This document shows positions 4,601 through 6,671 of a DNA stretch of 6,671 bases, one piece after another. Where the stretch lies: the NCBI GenBank assembly GCA_937915965.1, contig CALGHC010000383.1, positions 1 to 6,671 of the forward strand. The letters are read 5' to 3'. Position numbers and translations under genes: made by a program. This stretch comes from an uncultured Myxococcales bacterium (lineage in GTDB: Bacteria > Myxococcota_A > UBA9042). Position 1 is the first letter of the stretch. Every line of letters starts with the position of its first letter. The notes under the pieces were generated by a model, which had not been told where the DNA came from, made no database searches, and saw only the letters and a program-made list of their open reading frames with translations.

Positions 4601-6671
4601 TCGGATCGCATGCGTCGTCGGTGCAGACGTTGTCGTCGCTGCAGTCCTTGGCGGTGCCCACGCAGTTGCCGATCTTGCAGCTGTCGGCGCTGGTGCAGAT
4701 GTTGCCGTCGTCGCAAGGGGTGTCTGACAGCGCCGCGTATTGACACCCCTGCTGGGCGTCGCAGGTGTCGGCGGTGCACGGGTCGGCGTCGCTGCAGTCG
4801 ATCGGGTCGCCGGCGACGCACCCGCCACCCAGACAGATCTCGACGCCGTTGCACAGCGCGCCCTCGCCGCAGATGGTGCCCTCGAGCTTGACCGTCTGTT
4901 CGCATACGCCCGTGGCCGGGTTGCATGCGGTCTTGGCGCACGGCGTGTCGAGCGCGGTGTCGCAGGTGACCAGCGCGGTCGGCTTGCAGGTGTAGTTCTC
5001 CTTGTCGCAGAAGAGGTCGACCACGCACTTGTCGGCGCCTTGTTTGCCGTCGCAGTCGCCGTCGACAAAGCAGTCGCAGGTGTTCTTGCCAGGCTTGCAT
5101 GCGCCCGCGTCGCAGTGGTCGTTCGCCGTGCACGGGTTGTCGTCGGCGTTGCACTGCGCGCCGTTGAAGGCCGGAATCATCTTGCACGCGCCGGTCGGAC
5201 CGTCGCATTGGTTCTGCGCGCAGGCCGTGTCGTCGACGGTCGGGCAGACCTTGACGCTCGCAGGGTTGACCTCGCAGCTGCCGCTCTTCTTGTTGCAGTA
5301 CATCGTGCCGTTGCACAGGTTGCCGTCTTCCTGGCTCGCGCAGTCGGCGTCCTCGCTGCACGCGCAGACCTTGGTGCCGGCGCACGCGCCGTCGACGCAT
5401 GCCTCGCCGGCCGTGCAGGGGTCGTCGTCGTCGCAAGCGGTGTTGGTGGCGGCGATGGCCATCGCGCACGCGCCGGTCTTGGCGACGCAGGTGTTGTGGA
5501 TGCACGGTCCGTCATCGACGGTCGGGCAGGCGACGACGGTGGCCGCGTTGAGCACGCACTGACCGGTGCCCAGATCGCAAAACAACGTGCCATTGCAGAG
5601 ATCGCCGTCGTCCTGGGCGACGCAGTCGGCGTTGGACTTGCACACGCAGGTGTCGGCGCTGGCCGTGCACGCTCCTGCAACGCAGACCTCGCCGACCGTG
5701 CAGCCGTTGCCGTCGTCGCACGCTTGTTTCTCGAGGACCGCCTTCATCGCGCAGACGCCGCTCTGTGGCTGGCAGATGTTCTTGAGGCAGGGCCCGTCGC
5801 CGGCGCTGGGGCAGCTCACCTTGGTGGCCGGGTTGGTCTCGCAGGTCTGGGTCGCCTTGTTGCAGAAGAGCACGCCGTTGCAGTAGTCGCCGTCCTCGTG
5901 CTTGGCGCAGTCGCCGTCGCTCTTGCACTGGGCCAAATCGGTGCCCGGCACGCACGCGCCGGCCTCGCAGGCGTCGCCGACCGTCTTGGGGTTGCCGTCG
6001 CTGCACAGCGTCCCGTCGCCGGCAGCTGCGATCACGCAGCCGCCCGCCTGGGCGTCACAGGACGCGACCTGGCAGGTGTTTGCCGGTTTGGGGCAGCTCA
6101 CCACGCTCGCCGCGTTGACCCGACACTGGTAGGGCGCCTTGGCCGTATCGCAGTACAGCGTGCCGTTGCAGGGGTTGCCGTCCTCGAAGGCGACGCAGTC
6201 CGCCGACACCTGACACTGGCAGACGTTGACGTTGGCGCTGCAGGACCCGTCGTTGCAGACCTCGCCCAAGGTGCATGCGCTGCCGTCGTCGCATGCCTTG
6301 CCGTTGGCGACCGGCTGAAGCAGACAAGCGCCCGTCGCCGCATCGCAGGTGTCGACCGCGCAGGCGCTGTCGGCGCTGGGGTCGCAGACGATGACGCTGG
6401 CGGGCAGCACCTCGCATTTCGGCACGGCGAGGGCGTCGTTGCAGTAGAGCGAGCCGTTGCAAGGGTCGCCGTCGTCGAAGGCCGCGCAGTCCTTGATCGA
6501 CGTACAGCCGCAGCCGTTGACGCCGCCCGCGCAGCTGCCAGTGCCGTCACAGACCGTTCCGTTCGTGCAGGGCAGCCCGTCGTCGCAGGGCACGTCGGCA
6601 GCGACCGGCGTCGCCACGCAGTCGCCAGTCTGGGGGTCGCAGGCGTCATCGGTGCAGGGGTTGTCGTCGCT
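1188..6671 (-). CDS. Giant modular cysteine-rich surface/secreted protein with beta-propeller-like insert; N-terminus outside window
   Basis: One frame runs without a stop from the right edge to TGA 1188-1190, giving 1827 visible residues. The GTG at 6617 is not the start: the 18 codons before it, up to the edge, read as the same repeat (DDNPCTDDACDPQTGDC). Visible domains, counted from the edge: residues 1-60, one short module ending in C-x-C; 61-625, six long cysteine modules; 626-1191, eleven short cysteine modules; 1192-1538, a cysteine-free beta-propeller-like segment; 1539-1680, a second cysteine block; 1681-1827, a C-terminal domain ending WLCP. Cysteine density and regular spacing imply many disulfides, hence export and an extracellular or outer-surface location. 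The signal peptide must lie off the window. Proteins of this style are abundant in Myxococcota and Bradymonadales, often labelled hypothetical or given unreliable names. The role is unknown; adhesion, surface coat or predation are guesses. No catalytic motif is visible. The convergent orientation means it shares no promoter with the RLP gene. Confidence 0.9.
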   Translation of the reverse strand, partial: SDDNPCTDDACDPQTGDCVATPVAADVPCDDGLPCTNGTVCDGTGSCAGGVNGCGCTSIKDCAAFDDGDPCNGSLYCNDALAVPKCEVLPASVIVCDPSADSACAVDTCDAATGACLLQPVANGKACDDGSACTLGEVCNDGSCSANVNVCQCQVSADCVAFEDGNPCNGTLYCDTAKAPYQCRVNAASVVSCPKPANTCQVASCDAQAGGCVIAAAGDGTLCSDGNPKTVGDACEAGACVPGTDLAQCKSDGDCAKHEDGDYCNGVLFCNKATQTCETNPATKVSCPSAGDGPCLKNICQPQSGVCAMKAVLEKQACDDGNGCTVGEVCVAGACTASADTCVCKSNADCVAQDDGDLCNGTLFCDLGTGQCVLNAATVVACPTVDDGPCIHNTCVAKTGACAMAIAATNTACDDDDPCTAGEACVDGACAGTKVCACSEDADCASQEDGNLCNGTMYCNKKSGSCEVNPASVKVCPTVDDTACAQNQCDGPTGACKMIPAFNGAQCNADDNPCTANDHCDAGACKPGKNTCDCFVDGDCDGKQGADKCVVDLFCDKENYTCKPTALVTCDTALDTPCAKTACNPATGVCEQTVKLEGTICGEGALCNGVEICLGGGCVAGDPIDCSDADPCTADTCDAQQGCQYAALSDTPCDDGNICTSADSCKIGNCVGTAKDCSDDNVCTDDACDPTTGCVYLPSQASGCDDGDLCSVGDFCFQGLCLSGSKVLACDDGNPCTNDTCDAKQGCVAQAATGSKCDDGSACTVNEKCTNGQCVGSPRDCDDGLGCSKDSCDADAGCGHAIEIGSKCDDGNACTAGDACAASGACSPGGGLSCDDNNGCTADGCDPVAGCSHQAVGGIGCNDGDACTTGDSCVAGGCVGSPLGCDDGEACTVDKCDKLSGCSHAAQTGEACSDANACTSGDACLANGICKGGPPVDCSDDNVCTLDVCDIAAGCKSTALAGTQCSDGDLCTTNDACQGGTCKGAVRDCDDGKACTKNDCDKTKGCLNTPTTGAQCNDGDACTGADACNSKGYCDGVALVCDDNSVCTFDTCSSFSGCVYTKLEGAACDDGKVCTEADACASGVCAGLTMDCDDDNVCTDDSCDVVAGCKNVFPETKPCNDGDECTAGDKCAAGTCSGQLKDCSDGNDCTVDTCNKYVGCLYKNAVADASCSDGDQCTVDACDGLGTCQIGPQLWSKALPAGYTPYDMIIAADGAAIVVGQADTAAAGSFFYRIPLGVKQPQPVLQPTWRRWRKVRARPGGGYFVVGDKAGVDPDPTKISTMPALVRLDDNGKFLAFQYSQPSAADNFSEFEIGKNYMALGGVRHHAGPTQRGFRFAHANVSDMKFVHNARWIPADVNEYSRLHMNGMAMLADDTLVAAVTANTALSTTLYLVRVKTDGTATGEVIWNYDGITRAAFDLARVARLVPDPTGGFDLYPQTGVRRYNDKGEWYRRSSIGLGGEVGDPIVIRGQQRVMARMNNGVPWLYFHMRLNVGTHTQLQLPTMARHIAVGPNREIYLLTAPDGKWQVERRDQWGATVCSDCLTKHAAGCADPSSCQADVCYASGGFCGGSKGPVFCTDGDPCTDDLCSPDMSTCSHTPATGAVCKLGDNHCVLGNGTCTDQGVCSGVPTVPSCDDANPCTVDVCRGVGGCMHDQLPSGTVCGDEKYCSKGTCVSTPLSCQLTYTGSPMTLAAGKMQVVPVFLGQLPHAKKLAWVRAEVGYEPMKIHEFKGVTEFKHSSLAPNVPPILHQGQAGCEDRPYVDCLPWWLTGGYVTLAYPQSHSRSWFDQSVGVTLNGYSMLLIEFANPAPANKYSIYKWKMTIGWLCP
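1632..2057 (-). repeat. Second, shorter cysteine-rich block of the giant protein
   Basis: About 142 residues lie between the propeller-like segment and the C-terminal domain. After an irregular lead-in (CSDCLTKHAAGCADPSSC), two recognisable modules follow: CTDGDPCTDDLC with CKLGDNHC, then CDDANPCTVDVCRGVGGC with CGDEKYCSKGTC. The second half of the last module has one cysteine fewer than the main array (C-x5-C-x4-C), so it is degenerate or a different subtype. The match in spacing to the main array shows common origin. Confidence 0.8.
2058..3098 (-). other. Cysteine-free beta-propeller-like region of the giant protein
   Basis: About 347 residues without a single cysteine sit between two cysteine-rich blocks. 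The sequence has a recurring blade-like pattern: a hydrophobic strand, then DG/GG, then a strand ending near a Gly, then a sentence-like 'lvrlD..G' strand. Examples are DMIIAADGAAIVVGQ, GGGYFVVGD followed by ALVRLDDNGKFL, MAMLADDTLVAAV followed by YLVRVKTDG, and HIAVGPNREIYLLTAPDG. The segment ends VERRDQWGATVCSDC, a transition back to cysteine repeats that I associate with similar deltaproteobacterial proteins. I count roughly five or six such units. Propeller fold is an inference from this pattern; other repeat beta folds fit too. It could be a binding surface displayed on the disulfide-rich stalk. Confidence 0.55.
3837..3863 (-). repeat. 27-nt exact repeat, copy in short module 7
   Basis: This is the partner of 4620-4646 and encodes the same DCSDDNVCT start in the seventh short module. 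A related partial match of 25 bases to the module-2 region also occurs near 3366-3390, in module 10. Confidence 0.8.
4620..4646 (-). repeat. 27-nt exact repeat, copy in short module 2
   Basis: This is identical over 27 bases to 3837-3863, 783 bp away. It encodes the start of the second short module (DCSDDNVCT). The flanking bases differ on both sides. Confidence 0.8.
4797..6491 (-). repeat. Six long cysteine modules (about 95 aa each)
   Basis: These are protein-level tandem repeats inside the giant gene. Lengths are about 97, 96, 95, 94, 96 and 87 residues in translation order. A typical module has 14 cysteines. It starts with a four-cysteine segment (DC....DDGD.CNGTLFCD.....C, spacing C-x8-C-x5-C-x6/8-C). 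Next comes C-x7-C-x4-C-x6-C (as in CPTVDDGPCIHNTC), then C-x5-C-x5-C-x4-C (CDDG..CT.GE.C..G.C), and finally C-x-C. The second module has only 12 cysteines. The sixth (4797-5057) is divergent: it replaces CNGtLyC with CVVDLFC and lacks the terminal C-x-C, running straight into the short-module array. The modules differ enough at DNA level that they are not recent copies. Confidence 0.85.

Larger units (their letters stand above)
3099..4796 (-). repeat. Eleven short cysteine modules (about 51 aa, 8 Cys each)
   Basis: These are tandem protein repeats with consensus CDDGN.CT.D.CD...GC followed by CDDG.ACT.GD.C..G.CxG. Spacing is C-x5-C-x4-C-x5-C-x9-C-x5-C-x5-C-x4-C-x6. Module lengths in translation order are 51, 53, 51, 53, 51, 53, 51, 52, 51, 51 and 49. 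Asp residues cluster directly after the first and fifth cysteines, so calcium binding is conceivable but unproven. The last module (3099-3245) is unusual: its second half has first-half spacing (C-x5-C-x4-C-x5-C), so the array closes with two first-half units before the propeller-like segment. Confidence 0.88.

Noticed and set aside
3099..6491. CRISPR array or DNA-level satellite from the regular gtcgtcg-rich pattern
   Set aside because: The period follows codons of a protein repeat, the units vary in sequence throughout, and there are no constant repeats with unique spacers.
6615..6617. GTG as start of the giant gene
   Set aside because: The frame continues to the window edge with the same cysteine repeat, so the real start is further out.

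Overview
The window holds two convergent genes, both cut by the window edges, with a 533-bp gap between them. It is GC-rich, with strong G/C preference at third codon positions. The right-hand gene belongs to a kind of giant, aspartate- and cysteine-rich surface protein ('CDDGNPCT..TCD...GC' repeats) that is characteristic of Myxococcota, Bradymonadales and related deltaproteobacterial lineages. A gene remnant in the gap resembles another domain common in the same bacteria. A myxobacterium-like host is therefore the best guess. This rests on protein style, not on a phylogenetic marker.

Layout. Positions 1-654 (+) encode the C-terminal half of a RuBisCO-like protein (type IV, non-carboxylating). 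Positions 651-687 hold two small inverted repeats directly at its stop codon. Positions 656-1048 (+) carry a start-less, decayed coding remnant of a secreted-protein domain, which loses its coding pattern at a run of eight C. Positions 1049-1187 show nothing recognisable. Positions 1188-6671 (-) are one continuous reading frame of at least 1827 codons. It enters from the right edge, so its N-terminus and promoter lie outside the window.

The giant protein has a clear order. From the N-terminal side it reads: a part-seen short module; six long modules of about 95 residues with up to 14 cysteines each; eleven short modules of about 51 residues with 8 cysteines each; a cysteine-free segment of about 347 residues that looks like a beta-propeller; a second short cysteine-rich block; and a C-terminal domain of about 147 residues. 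The long and short modules share one 8-cysteine core. The long ones carry an extra four-cysteine segment in front of it and a C-x-C after it.

The two genes show no functional link. One looks like a cytoplasmic enzyme of carbohydrate or sulfur-salvage type, the other an extracellular disulfide-rich protein. Nothing here amounts to a demonstrably new system. The most informative signals are the internal grammar of the cysteine array, a paired loss of two cysteines in one module, and the remnant in the gap.
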